64,000 nucleotides of DNA from Apostichopus japonicus (GCF_037975245.1 NC_092577.1:36510898-36574897), one strand, 5' to 3'; positions 12,125 through 25,187 are shown, counted from the stretch's first letter. Made by a program: numbers and translations. Notes: generated by a model from the letters alone, not told the origin.

Positions 12125-14664
12125 CACTAATGAAATGAACTCAGCTGTTACCGATGTTATAGATCTCCTAAAGGATTTAGGGCTCAGAGAAAACACTCTG
12201 GTAATCTTGCTCTCAGACAACGGACCATTTTTAGAGATGTGTTTAAAAGCCGGTTTTGAGGGCCCTTTAAGAGGTAAGTTTAAAGTCGTAGTTTAGGAAA
12301 CCCATATTAAGCTGCACTGTAAAACCTTTATCTTCTTGATAAATCCGTTAGAAGCATGGACTCAACACAGTCATTGTGATTAAGGGAGGTCAACTAGAAC
12401 CTCATGAGTTTTTGTACGGAGTAATAAATATGGACGGTATGCAATCATTTTTCCTGTCATAAAATTGCCAGAAGAGATGTTTGAGTTTTATGAAGTGACA
12501 ATGCGTATTGAGTGGGCTTAAACTATACAAATGATGACGTAACAACAAATAGTGAGGAAGCGTGAAAGAAAGGGAAATCACTTCGGTTTGCTGAGTTGTG
12601 GAACAATGTAAAAGTACATTGCCGGTCTGCAGAATACAGCGAAATTTCATTATTACAGAAGCGGAAGCCACTAAATTATTTACATGTTTATTTTGATATG
12701 ATTTCATCATAAATGTGGGAGACACAGTGTCAAGTCTGTCTTGATGACGTCATAGCCATCTTTCCTTTTGATTGTTACCGCAGGTGGCAAGTCCACAGTA
12801 TATGAGGGCGGTATTCGTATTCCGTTTATAGTAAGTTGGCCTGGACAAATTCACGCAGGTAGCGTATCGCGTCACACGGTCAGTTCCATGGACATTTTCC
12901 CAACCATCCTTGACGTCATAGGTGGGCCTCTACCGACAGGTATCACTTACGATGGGAGCTCACTCAAATCCATCTTGTACGAAGAATTTCTGATGAGTGA
13001 AAAATGGGGATTTGAAATTCAGTCCCAGACGGCACCTGTCCATCCACAGGGGTTGTTTTTCTATTCTGGAGAAATATTGACAGCCATGAGGTAATCCCGT
13101 GCAAGTTTTATTCCTCGTTTCCAGCTTTCATGAATTCTTGTTCTGTTTAGTATTCTATCTTTTGTTTTCTTCTGTTTCGTTTTATTGTGTTGCTCTGGGT
13201 CACCTTTCGTCTCGCACCCCCCCCCCCTCCCCCCATTTTTGTTTTGCTTGCTTTGAAGTTAGGTCTTCTTTGCTTCATTTCCTGTTTTTTCTATTTTCTT
13301 CTTCTTAGTTTGATTTAGATCTACTTTGTTTCATTTTTTTTTCATTTCCTTTAATTCTTCATTTCGCTCGTTTTGCTCGTTTAGCTTTAAGACCTACTGT
13401 CACTTTTTTCAATCTTCGACTACATCGAGCACCTTTAAAACGTCGGAGCATTATTTGAATGCACTAGAGAAGGGCGGGAAGGGCTTTTGCCGCCTGTTTA
13501 AAAAAACTCCCCTGTTAAACTTGATAATTGATGACTTTGATGGGTCAGTTATAATACAAATAAACATGTTACAGCTATAGGAATACTTCCTTTAAGAACT
13601 TGTAATATGTTCTAATAACCTGCGGAATGATACGCGTATGGCCAATTAATGCATTGTCTGGCTTCTATTGGATACAATTATATAACTAAGAAGCAAAAGT
13701 ACCCTCATTCCCGGCCCATGCATGTCAAAACCAAACCTCATTAACGATTTAGATATATTAATTAATATCCATTCTGATTTATAAATCATTCATATATGTT
13801 ACTGCGGTTATTGTTATTTTTAGTTCAGTGAAAAATATTGTAAGAAGCGCTGAATGTCTTTTCTAAGTTTTCTATCAAATTTTAAAAGCACCAAACGTTT
13901 CTTTTTTCCTAAGAACTTTTAAGAATACATTACTCAACCTATATAAACGCATTACAACTTGATTAAATTTTTTAACGTAATTTAATTGAGAGAAAGAAAG
14001 GAGGTGCGATGGAGAGTAGATAAATCTTAGGGCTCATATCGTTGGTTAGAACGACCATGAAAAGTATGAGAAATATTATAACTTAGCTCAATGCAAGGAT
14101 TCATATCGCAATTGCACGCAAATATGGAAATGTAGTGACGTCTTGAAATATATTATGGGGAAAATTGATTTCTCCCCCACCCCAACCCCTTTCTTGTCTT
14201 TGTCTTGTAGGTTCGATGGCTACAAAGTCCATTTCCGACTGCAACCTCAACCTCTAACTACCCGGGTAGGATTTGGCGAAGAATGCACAGAGGGCGCCCC
14301 ATTAATGGAATATTACGCTGGATGTAGAGAACCTACTTGTTTTACAACTCAACAAGTTCCAACTGTTTATCTGATTGACGCAGACGTCGGAGAAGGATTT
14401 CGATTCACCAATTATTCAGAGATTGCCGTTTTCGACCCCGGGTTTGAGTGCAAGATGATGCAGTTGAATTTTGCCCACGTCAGTTCGATTGTGAGAGGGC
14501 CGGATCTGCTTTCATCAACCAATCAAATTGCTGAATTACAACCCTGCTGCACATTACCTGGGTGCCCATGCGCATCAATTGGTGGAAGAGCTAGTGTCGG
14601 AAAACCTGCGTATGTCATTGTCTGCTCTGTGGCTATTCGTCTGTGGCTAATATTGAGTTCATAA
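12125..14664 (+). CDS. Arylsulfatase A-like, last three coding exons
   Basis: This is the C-terminal part of a sulfatase that hydrolyses sulfate esters; arylsulfatase A acts on sulfatide in lysosomes. Exons by GT-AG rules and frame: 12125-12273, 12784-13090 and 14211-14664 (stop TAA). Exon 1 carries the metal-binding motif LLSDNGP. Exon 2 opens with GGKSTVYEGG, whose Lys matches the sulfate-binding Lys of arylsulfatase A, followed by the SSMDIFPTILDVIGGPLP stretch. Exon 3 ends with the Cys-rich LQPCCTLPGCPC typical of the ARSA C-terminus, plus an extra hydrophobic tail (VIVCSVAIRLWLILSS) that could be a membrane or GPI signal. The exons for the N-terminal half, with the CxPSR formylglycine site, were not found in the 9.8 kb upstream. 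They may be missed, lost, or displaced by the repeats just before 12125. ARSG- or GALNS-like identity is possible. Confidence 0.85.
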
Positions 14665-14904
14665 GTTGGATTAAGGGGCGACGGAAGAGTGCTCAATTTT
14701 GGGGTTAGGATGGGGTGTGGTAGGGGCAATAGGATATGTGACCGTCGAATGGATAGGTCAAAGCACAAAGTTTAACTCAAACGTTCCGACTAAACGAACC
14801 TCTCTGTTCAATTCGTATCACAAATTTAATTACTTGAATGCTTTTCCACAAGAGGTCACTTTTTATGTCAATTTTTCATATTTTCAACAACAATGCTTTT
14901 TCTT

Positions 14905-14910
14905 AATAAA
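14905..14910 (+). promoter_or_regulatory. Poly(A) signal for the arylsulfatase gene
   Basis: AATAAA about 240 bp after the stop codon, on the same strand. Confidence 0.5.
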
Positions 14911-15351
14911 TATTATGTCCTAAAATTTTCATTAATGAGGTATTTTCTACATAATAGAATTACACTTTTTAATTAAAACTTGAACAAAGAGAACACCCTC
15001 TTTACGAATATGGGCCCGGCCGAGGGTTGTTTTACAATATGCATAGCCGCCAAAGGTTTGCAAATGAGACACTCGAACATTCCATTAAATTTGTTGAACA
15101 AGGATCATAATTCTATTAAACTATATTGAAATAATAATTCATCGATACTTCACATTGCTGGAGCAACCAGTAGCAACCCAGTAGCAGCAAGTACAGCCAA
15201 TATTTCTATGTCCATCTCTCTAGAAATAGTTTAAGTATAAATAGTAAATTGCACTTCAGCAAGCAAACGATAAAAGTAGAGTAGAATGTTATACGTTATA
15301 GAAACAAGTAATACTATCATTACGCAATCAAATTCAAAACATTTAAAAAGG
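14911..15351. other. Intergenic, no gene seen
   Basis: AT-rich unique sequence between the arylsulfatase 3' end and the large inverted repeat. Confidence 0.4.
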
Positions 15352-17226
15352 GTAACTTACGGCATGCCATACGTTTCAAAAATGTCCAAAACAATATAAG
15401 CATGTCCAAAATAATATAAGCATGTCCAAATTTATATAAACATGTCGAAACTAATATGAGTATGTCCAAAAATAATAAGAGCATGTCCAAAATAATATGA
15501 GAGTGTCGAAAGACTATATGAGCATGTCCAACATATTAAAAGAATGTCGAAAAATAATACAAGAGGGACAAATGTAACTACCTAATTCAATTTTGTATTG
15601 AACATTTTGGCGTTTTAAGTTACGCCATATGTTGCAAAATATCCAAAAAAATATAAGCATGTCCAAACTTATATGAGCATGTCCAAATTTATATAGACAT
15701 GTCAAAACTATATGAGCATGTCCAAAATAATACGCGCATGTCCAAACACATATAAGTATGTCAAAATATAATATGAGCACGCCCAAAATTATATGAGAGT
15801 GTCGAATAATAATATAGAAGTCTCGAGTGTAACTGCTAACTTCAACTTTGTTATGAACATTTTGGCGTTTGAAGTCACGCCAAATGTTTCAAATATCGAA
15901 CTTTTATATTGGTATGTCGAAAAAAAATTAGCTTACAATACCTTCTTTAGAGGTAATTTGTATCAACTGACACAATGGTTATCATTATGACAATATATTA
16001 TTGAAACATTCTTCTGTTTTTGTGACGCAAATAATTCAAAATATGTAAAAACAAGACCATCACCTAACATTTTTCCTTTTTACATCCCTACGTAATGTGA
16101 GTGGTTTCGCCCTGCCTAGAGGTGCTGAGATTATTCATATATTGTTGCGAAGGCAAAGAAGTTCACGTGCGAAAGTACGTACAACATGCACAAGCGCTAA
16201 CAACGTACAGTAGTTATCACACATGCGTACGTTGACAGTGAAAATGAACTACTATACTGTGTTACTTTTTTAACGGAAAATTGTGACACTTAATTACGGT
16301 TACCAGGCGAAGTCGGACACTAGCCCAGAATTTAAAAAAAATAAGCCTAGGTTAGGGGTATTCAACGTTTAATCTTCACTCTCAACTTTTAACTAAATTT
16401 CAAGATGGAAACGTGGGAAGAACTCGCCAACTACATATTATTGATTAAACCGCGTGGAATGTTGGACACAGTGGTTCTTCGTATTAAACTCACTGATAGT
16501 TACAGCACCTTGGGGCCAGGTTGATCACTCGCGCTACGAAACAACTCAACTAATATTTCCTCGGAAATAAAATCGTTCTTGATCGAAATATCATTAAAAT
16601 ATTAACACACACACTAATACGGTAATGGATGAACTGTATATCGTCTTAAGTTACGCTGGATATGGTGTTTTTGTTTTCAGCATACCAAAATAAAAAGTTT
16701 GATATTTGGAACATATGGCGTAAAATTCAAACGCCTGACTGTTCATTACAAAGTTGAATCGAGCAGTTACGCTCGAGACTTTTGTATTATTTTTCGACAC
16801 TTTTTTATATTTTGGACATGCTCTTATAGTCTTTCGACACTCTTATATTATTTTGGACATGCTCTCATTATTTTTGGACATACTCATATTGGTTTCGACA
16901 TGTTTATATAAATTTGGACATGCTTATATTTTTTGGGATATTTTGCAACAGATGGCGTGAATTCAGATGCCAAAATGTTCACTAAAAAGTTGAAGTTAGC
17001 AGTTACATTCGACATGTTCATATAATTTTTCGACACTCTCATATTATTTTGGGCATGATCATATTATTTTTGGACATACTTATATTAGTTTCGATATGTT
17101 TATATAAATTTGGACATGCTTATATTTTTTTGGACATGCTTATATTTTTTTGGACATGCTTATATTATTTTGGACATGCTTGTATAGTTTTGGACATTTT
17201 TGATACATTTGGCATTCCGTAGTAAC
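15352..17226. mobile_element. Large foldback element with tandem-repeat arms
   Basis: The left arm (about 15352-15925) and right arm (about 16650-17226) are inverted copies. The left outer end reads TTACGGCATGCCATACGTTT; the reverse complement of the right end is TACTACGGAATGCCAAATGT. Each arm is a higher-order repeat: runs of a 20-21-bp unit (variants of CATGTCCAAAATAATATGAG) broken by a unique block with the word ATTTTGGCGTTTGAAG. About 700 bp of single-copy DNA separates the arms and holds no recognisable gene. The structure resembles foldback elements with satellite-like terminal repeats. No clean target duplication was found. Confidence 0.75.
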
Positions 17227-18869
17227 TGGATACATCAAGGACCTACTCCCTGATGGGCAGGAATGAGATGCAGAAAGGCGTGGAGGGGTGGGTAGGGGGG
17301 TGGGACTGGGTGAGTTGTCCGAAATTTATACACCCCTATCACTAAAATTTATAGCTTCCCCAGCCCACGTGAAGTGTTTTCTATAACATAATGTGGATAA
17401 ATTTGTGATTTGTGATATTTCAAATAACGGTGTTACAAACGTCATTAAGTAACCCCCCCCCCCCCTCGCCTTCCTCCACTTCTTTGCAAAATTGAATTCT
17501 TCCATCCATTGATACGAACAACATATATTGTGTTTGTTTGTAACCTGTGAGTAAATGAATATACAGATAAAGTACTTTAGAGGAAAGGTTAACATGATAG
17601 AAGAGTATGAAATGAAACATTTCAAGAAATTTTCGAGAAAAAAAATTCTTGATCACATTCGTCTTCACCATGACGTATATCAGTTCCTTTTTGTAATGGT
17701 TTTAATATCGTAGCATCATTTATATATACTTTGAGATGAGAATTTTAAAACGTAGAGATAAATAAAGGTTTTAAAGTGATCTTCATAATTGTCGCCATCT
17801 GTTCTATGTTTTTGTTTTCATACCAGAGAGGGATCAGACATGGAGAAAAGAACGAAGTATATATTGAGCCTTTTGAAGCTACAACGTCATCTTGATGGGA
17901 TTGTTTCGACCCAGTGATATAATAATAGCAATATAATAAATAAATAAATAAGCGATATTAATACAAAATATCTACAACGATTAACTCAAGAAGCTGGTTT
18001 CATATTCAGGGTTATTCTTTAATATAGTTGTAACTGTATCTCAGACCAGTGATAGTATTAACACAACTGTGAAGTTAAGCTTATCAATATAACTGGAACA
18101 TGTCATGAACTGTCTCCATGCATGTAAATAATTCACTGCTGATGGATAAATAAATCCCTTTCGCGAATAAACTCTCCTTTTCGATAAGAAAACTACTGCC
18201 GAAGCTGGGGCAGTCCAAGCAGATTCCCTAAGCTGCAGTAGTTCAATTTTCTGTGTTAAACTAATAAAGTTTCAAATACCCCTCTCTCATTAATTCTGAA
18301 CAAGAAAACTGCATTATTTGTCTTGATAACAATGTCTACGATCCAAACAAAAGAAGTTGGATAGACACAGACATACACACAAAAACACACACCAACACAT
18401 TTTTGGCATCATCATTGGGTGGACTCCTTCCCCTCGTTCTCAGACTTATCTGTATTTTGAATGGTCCCATACTTGGATTGTTATCACCCGGGTCCATTTT
18501 ACCTCGGGCATGCGTACTGTTGGGCATGTCAGCATGTTATCAGACAGGTGTTACATTGAATGCCGGTATAATAACCCCGTAAGTTACGATTCTGGTTGGA
18601 AATTGTATAGTTAGATCAGAATAGGAATGGAAGACATGCACTGCTTTGTACTACTGCAACTGTTAGACAGATATTTGTTAGGTAACATTCTAAAACAGTT
18701 CAACAAATCAGTTTCTAATCACATCATCCACGATCGGACAGTTAAGTTACGCTATATGACATATGATTTTATGATTGAACTGAAAAAATATAATTTTCGG
18801 AAAAATTGAGACAAGTTGTGAATAGATCATAATAAATAACCTCGGAATAGTGCAATGTTAAACGATGTC
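17227..18869. other. Intergenic, no gene seen
   Basis: Contains G- and C-homopolymer tracts (about 17285-17300 and 17453-17465). No coding sequence recognised. Confidence 0.4.
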
Positions 18870-19310
18870 ATTGAATAGCGCCACCAATTTCCCTCAAAGA
18901 CCCCAGCCCCCCCCCCCCCCTCTTGCTACGGGCTCAGGACGTAGTGGGGACTAGTGCCGGCTTTCCTCTTTCCTGAGCTATTATATCCTGAGCCAGAATG
19001 CCTGTCAAAGGCACACGGCATTATGAAGACATGCAATGCGTGGTCAGAGTGAAAGTCCTGTTCGAGCCGTGCAAGGTACGGCTTTTGCAGGTTAATTGGA
19101 TTTTGGGGGAGATTGGGAAAAACAGACAATCGAGCAATTTAAAGTAGCAAATGAGATGGAAGACAAACAGTACAAAGATTTGGAAGGGGCGCTATTCAAT
19201 AAAGTAATATTGCCGGCTCCCCTCTTTCCTGAGAAGGGAGCCGGCAAACTACTTATTAAAAAGTGCCACCAATTTTTCTACTCAAAGACCACTCTCTTAC
19301 CTGCTTGAAG
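18870..19310. repeat. Dispersed copies of a palindromic repeat family
   Basis: Both ends carry words of the array at 25375-26560: AATAGCGCCACCAATTTCCC at about 18877 and CCGGCTCCCCTCTTTCCTGAG at about 19212, the latter followed at once by its reverse complement GAAGGGAGCCGG. These are isolated, more diverged members of that family. Confidence 0.7.
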
Positions 19311-19430
19311 GTAGCGGATATTAGTAGCGGATATTAGTAGCGGACATAAGTAGCGGACAATAAGAGCAGTCAATAAGGAGAAAAGCGGAGAGCGCCATCT
19401 AATATCTAGCGGACAATAAGCAATGGTGAA
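19311..19430. repeat. Short minisatellite, unit about 14 bp
   Basis: Imperfect tandem copies of AGTAGCGGATATT and AGTAGCGGACAATA. Confidence 0.7.
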
Positions 19431-19612
19431 GGTGCAGTGGTACTCAATAATTGTTTGTACATAAAATTTAAGACAATTCATCCTAGTAATGAAATGTTTA
19501 TAATTAATTAAAAAAAATTATAAGAAATTATAAGAAGTGCGATACGCAATAACGATGCAGAGAAGAGTCCGTTCTATCACTCTATTAATGTTTGATATGA
19601 TGATATCAGCAC

Positions 19613-20629
19613 TGGCGGATCCAAGGGGGGCCAAGGGGAGCCATGGCCCCCCCCCCCCAAAGGTGAGCCAAAAGTGTTTCCGAACATCCGCTAAATCATA
19701 TGATTGGAAATTAAAAAAATCGAGAGGAATAGCAGTGGTAGACTAGTCTAAACCTTTTCGTTTTCTGGTTTAAAATTAAATGCAGAGCTCCCAACTGACC
19801 CGCAATTCGCGGGAATTAGACCCGCATTCTAACACCCAAACCCGCTGACCCGCACAAGCGTCCGAAAAATCCGCATTGTAATTGTCAAGTATACATAAAA
19901 AAATTTGCATCAAATTTTGACTTAGCAACCATCATTTCTTTAGCATTTAGCATAATAGAGTATAAAACCTCCTTTACAGCATCATTTGAACCTCAAATTA
20001 GCCTATATTTCTTTTCACTGGGGCGAGCAGTGAACATTTTCATGCCACGGGAAAGAATGAATTATCACCTACTATTCAATTTATTGATGTTACACACAAA
20101 AAAATGCATATTTCTCAGAAAATTTTGGGTGACAAAAGCCTTTCTAAGTGCCACCATTTTAGATGTAGGCATCACCAGGATTCCAAAAAAATTCAAAAGG
20201 GGAGGGGGACACCCTCTCCCCTTATACCCCTCCCCCAGGACGGCGATTCGTGGCATGGACCAGCATTTGCCTTCTCAAGAGTTGGGAGCTATGTAAATGT
20301 ATGAGCATGAGGATTTACAGTTTAACTCCATTTTGCAGTTACAGGCTGGTTGTAAGAAATTTATAACCTATGAGAAATAAAATTTCTTAAGAAAGATGAT
20401 GCCAACTTTGTTTTATAAATATTTTAGAAAATTACACCTGGGAAACATTTTTTTAGAAGTAAATTAACATCACCATTGTACACATTTGTCGCACCAAATT
20501 GCATCTGAGGGCATTCAGCAATAGAAAATTTTCCAAAGGGGAGGGGGGCACCCCTCCCCTTAGACCCCTCCCCCATATCACTCTAATGCCACTTTGGCCC
20601 CTCCCATACAAAGGCCCTGGATCCGCCAA
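19613..20629. mobile_element. hAT-like non-autonomous element
   Basis: The left end CACTGGCGGATCCAAGG is mirrored at the right end by CCTGGATCCGCCAATG, giving terminal inverted repeats. The inside is G- and C-run rich and contains repeated words (AAAAGGGGAGGGGG at about 20197 and again near 20537). The flanks share ATATCAG but not as a clean duplication. No transposase frame is present. hAT membership is an inference from the end style. Confidence 0.55.
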
Positions 20630-21602
20630 TGGTATCATATCAGTGACATAACTTATTTATTATTCTAAAAAGTCAACTACATCGTGCACAAACTGCCGGT
20701 ACGTTCTAACGAAATGTTTAAAATTAATTATCTTTAGTTATAGAAATAGTTAGATAGTGCGGCACACATCACGTCATAGAGCAAAGTGTCATCTATCACT
20801 CTAGTCATGTTTGATATCGGTGACATATAACTTCTATCTTGGCCAACATTTTGATTGAAAAAAATAAGAATATTTGTGATTGCGTTAAATTTCACTACAT
20901 CGTGTATACAAACTGCCGTTACGTACTAACGTAATGTTTAAAATTAATTATCTTTAATGGCGAAGATAGAATTTATGTAATTTTCTCAGGAATATAGTAT
21001 TGCTCACTAGGCGCAATAGATTAAATAGGTCAGTTGAGAAAAAGAAAAAGAAAGCAACAACTGGGATAATGGTGTATGTTGTAACTTCACAAACTTAAAG
21101 GTATTTTCCATTAACATGTATACCATACAGTATTCTGTTTAATAAGGCCACAGGAATCACAGTGACACAGAGTTCAGAATCAGACCCACTGTCAGTCAGT
21201 TACTCAGTAATTTACATAACTCATGTGTTTAGTCATCCATATATCTAGATAAATCATGGTCATATACACATCGGCATACAGTTGGTTACTTATTCTAATA
21301 CTATAGACCTAAAGCCCAAGCCCACTACTAAAACTACCATTACTGTAACTCAGTAACAGTACATAGGACATAAATGTAACCATTTGTTTACTTGGTTGGG
21401 AGATGTTTTACTTTGCCTCCAGTGTTATGAATGTGAGAATTAACTATCAAGTAATACTATATATGGTACAACTTCCAAGCAATTAAGTCTGTACCAACAG
21501 AAAAACTAGTACAGTACTAAAAGCCTGTAGTTTGACTACTGGTCAGTTCTGTCAACTGAGTACAGGGCTGTTGACTATCATTCAGTTTTTTTAATATATA
21601 TA
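20630..21602. other. Intergenic with locally repeated segments
   Basis: A roughly 120-bp segment (words AACGAAATGTTTAAAATTAATTA and CTATCACTCTAGTCATGTTTGATAT, each quoted in part) recurs at about 19495-19605, 20700-20830 and 20920-20960. This implies a local duplication into which the element at 19613-20629 was inserted. No gene recognised. Confidence 0.4.
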
Positions 21603-23539
21603 CAGGTGCGTATCCAGGGGGGGCGTTGGGGGCGCGCGCCCCCCGGGTAAGGAAAAGAGGAGAGAAAAAAAAGAGAAGAAAAAAGGGAAAAGGAGGGGGA
21701 AAAAAGAAAAGGAGGAGAGGAAGGAAGGGAAAAGAAAAAGAAAAAAGAGAGAAAAAGGAAAAAAAGGAGGGAGTAGAAGACAGCCAAGACCTCGGGAAGA
21801 GAAAGAGGAACAGTCATAGTTAAAGCGCTGATCCCTATAATATACACAGGGTAGCTAGTGACAGATCAAGGATTACGGAGGGGGTGTGCGCCTCACCCTA
21901 CCCCTTACACCAACAACTCCATTTTTGACGTTTCCATTTTTCCTCTCTCACTAATGTATCTATATAAATACTATATATGGTCTATCATAACGCGTGTGTG
22001 TGTATGGACGCCTTAAACAATTGTACAATTGTGCTATATGGAACCAACTGTGGCTGGTCTTGAACTCGACCGAGTCGTCGGGGTACATGACGCATTTCGG
22101 GAAGGGGGCGACCGCCCCCCCCCCCGAGCAAATTTTCTTTATGACATCGCTAGTAATTTCAAAATAGACAATGCTTAGATGCAACTTACAAGGCCTGGGA
22201 AGTGTCATTTCCAGCAATCTGGGAGGCATTTTCGGCCAAAATTTTTCTTGTACGCTTCGCGCCAACTCATGGTGGCGCTTCGCTTAGATAGTTTGCCTAC
22301 AGGCTTCGCCCCTCCCTTGGCAATTACTCGCTACACGCCTGTTTGAATTTGTAAAGCAAACAGCAGATATAACATCATATCAGTGAGCATTGAAATACAT
22401 GTTCCACGATGAACAGCCTCAAAAACTGTCTATGTGTGTAATTAAAGGCGTAGGAGCCCAATTGGATTTGGGGGCTGTAATGACTTGCCCGAAAAAAAGC
22501 CAAAATTTTTAGCGCGCGAAGCGCGCGTTCAACATATCAATGCCAATATCATACAAGCAAGCATCGGTCATTACAGTGCATGACATCGTGTACCTTACGG
22601 TCCCTGAAAGTTGCACAGTATACCGATGCTATGTAAACAACGAAATGTCTTATGTAGATGGAGAAAAACCATACAGATCCATTTATGTCAAAACTCTCTT
22701 TTACAGTAGTAATGTCGGCCAAATTACCAAGGAGATCATTTTTAAGCTATTCATTGCTATTTATTTTTCTTTCAGTAGGTGCCCGAAAAAGATGGGGAAA
22801 AATTTGGTTGCGGGGGGGGGGGGAGGGGGATGCAGGCACCGCCTCCTACGGGACCTACGCCTATGTGTGTAGTGTTCGCTTTCGATATACCTGATATCGG
22901 AAATATCTGCTATTTTTTATTTCCTTCAACCAAGTTTTATAATAGCCATTATAAGAGGTTTAATATTTCTACAGCAAGAAATTAACTGTGTCGGAATTTT
23001 CGAAAATTTCCTCACCAACATTCTTCATCATACTTTCCTCTACTCGTGCAACTTTGACCTGTCTGTTAGGGGTTCAAGGAGGTTTTTCTATATTGCTTGT
23101 CCATAGATTGAATTTTGTGCAACATTATGGGTATGTTTTCAAGTGATTTTATTCACGAGAAATCTGAATTTTCAAATTCTCAACAAATAATGGGCTTAAA
23201 ACCTTCAAAAGTGGGGCTTTCGGATATTGTGGGCCGTGACGTAGATTCACCTACAAAAGCAATGATCCATAGGACATGCAATGAGGTCGAACATGATGTG
23301 TGACTGGTGACAATCTGCAAAAAGGTTATGGATGGAAAAAACTTTTGGCAAACACTTGGTTCTCAGGCAAAAGTGTACATCTGGTTGGTCATTTTCAAGC
23401 CCGAGAAGTGCTATTTCCGGTGATCTGGGGGGTATCAAAACCAGAAATTTTCTTGTACGCTGCGCGCCAACCGATGGTGGCGCTCCGCTTAGATAGTAAT
23501 TCGCGCCCCCCGGGTTAGAAAATCCTGGATACGCGCCTG
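21603..23539. mobile_element. hAT-like non-autonomous element, full-length copy
   Basis: Bounded by CAGGTGCGTATCCAGG at the left and its inverted partner CCTGGATACGCGCCTG at the right. Near the right end is the family signature GGTGGCGCTCCGCTTAGATA. The segment 22560-23539 matches 63043-64000 in inverted orientation. A diverged relative carrying the same signature seems nested at about 22080-22340. The left part holds a long purine tract (21650-21790). The flanks are TA-rich and give no exact 8-bp duplication. No transposase is encoded. Confidence 0.6.
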
Positions 23540-24090
23540 ATATATGACACCAAATGGCCATAATGATAATTCTTTACTAATTACTTATTCTTCATACTGC
23601 CATTACTGGCCTAACCTGAACAGTGGTGTATTAAAATGCAACAAGTCTTTAAGCTTTTCATTTAAGAATAATTTCAGTCTGTCCTATTTCGAACATGTGA
23701 TTGGCAGGTTTCTGATTTTAAAAGCTTATCAAAAAGGAGCTGTGTTGTGTAAAGCAACAAAATTTCACACATGCATGTAACAAACAACCATTTGACAAGA
23801 TCTAGAAAATACATTTTGCTTTCAGCAATTTCCAAAAGCATTGCATACTGTACATGTATGTACTGTAGAAGTATCAAACGATTTTGCCCATTTGCACAAA
23901 TTAAGCCCCATTGAAAATTGTCTTTCTTCTAACTGTAAAGTTTCAATACTTGTTTGCGCATAGGCTGGAAAAGGTTGCATGCAACACTTACAGTAATTAA
24001 TGTTTAGGCTAGGCTGTATTGCATAGATCTACAATAGGAATAAATGATGCCCAGTAAAACTTTTCAATCAAGTGATGCAATTGTCATTTA

Positions 24091-24170
24091 GCCACTGAAG
24101 ACGATCCATGCTAGGATCAAAACGTCAGGCCAACTTACTTTTACACAAGTGAAACACTTACTAGAATGTT
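24091..24170 (+). other. Hammerhead-like motif of Penelope-type repeats, copy 1
   Basis: CTGAAGA, then a GATCC...GGATC stem, then AAAACGTCAGGCC. The order resembles the hammerhead ribozyme core (CUGANGA, stem II, GAAA) carried by Penelope-like retroelements. The G expected before AAA is A here, so cleavage activity is doubtful. It shares about 50 bp with the motif at 27313. Confidence 0.45.
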
Positions 24171-24699
24171 GAGCATAAGTCATTTTTGACCTGTCGAGCA
24201 TATTAGTTGAGCCTCCCACTATACCAAACATATTATACGAACAATATAGTTTAACAAGTTTACCTTAGACTGTATTATACCAACATTAAGAAATGATAGT
24301 TGTACAGAGTAAAGACCATATACAGTGTTGATATCTGCAGTGGACAGAAATACAAAAGAGAGGGGGCAGGGTTCTTTCCTCTGATAATACGTGATGGGAC
24401 ATTGTACTGTTTGATTGTAGACATCACAATTGACCTTACTTAACCTTACTCTAAATTATGTTGTGATATTAACTCTTAATTGGCTGTTGACAAAAAATTA
24501 TATTACCTGTAGTATAAAATGTAGTATAATATTATCTATTCACATGTTACATCTTGCATTAAGACAGTATTTTTATATGCTAGCTATGAACGTACATTGT
24601 TACTTTACTTTCTTAATTAGTTTCCTCATTGCCATACTCTAGCTTCCCAGTTTACCCAGTTTATATATGGAGGCGCACATTGAGAAACAGTGATAGGAG
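24171..24699. other. Intergenic, no gene seen
   Basis: AT-rich sequence following the hammerhead-like motif; no retroelement coding sequence recognised. Confidence 0.3.
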
Positions 24700-25187
24700 C
24701 TTTCCTTGGATGTTGTCACAATCTGGGAATTGAAATTCAACAGTTGTCAAATCCACAGCAGAGGTAATCTGTTTCTTGGTGTTAACCATGGAAAGAAGGT
24801 CGTCACTACTGAACTTTATGAACATCTTTTCAGCTGCCCAAAGGCACTGGAATGCAAGCTATGTACGTTGGGTGAACTAAACAACCCTCTTTGTACTCTT
24901 TTAGAATTGTCAGCTTAGCTGGAACCGGCAATTAATGATGGTGAAGTGGATTTGACAGTACCTAGACAGCCTGGAAAATGTTTGTCATATCTTTGTAGCC
25001 GTGTGATGCAGTACCCAACAAGGTAGTAGAGGCTATTCATCTCATCAGCAAACAATTGAAGTTCGGATCCTTCTTGATTCAAGATAACATCAGGGATGAC
25101 AGAATCATTCTCGATAGATTGAGTGGTGTCAGCATTGGACTCTGCAAAGAATTCATTATCATTTTCTTGGTAGGTTCCAGCTTGGGG
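24700..25187 (-). pseudogene. Broken transposase-like fragment (possibly P-element/THAP9-like)
   Basis: On the minus strand a frame from about 25187 reads through an acidic stretch into NSLYYLVGYCITRLQRY and FPGCLG, then a stop near 24925. A weaker continuation (RGLFSSPNVHSLHSSAFGQL) follows after the stop. The pattern of an aromatic Y-x-x-GY-x-x-x-L motif, then a Cys, then a RGGL-F-P-like motif is seen at the C-terminal end of P-type/THAP9-like and related transposases. At least two stops interrupt it. The assignment rests on motif pattern only. Confidence 0.4.

Noticed and set aside
21626-21823. Lys/Arg/Glu-rich frame
   Set aside because: Caused by a purine-only tract; composition alone explains it.
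22540-22985. Overlapping frames with Gly runs
   Set aside because: They belong to the repeat also present at 63043-64000, where the frames are not preserved on the same terms.
21595-23547. 8-bp target duplication for the 21.6 kb element
   Set aside because: Flanks TATATATA and ATATATGA are only similar because both are TA-rich; not an exact duplication.
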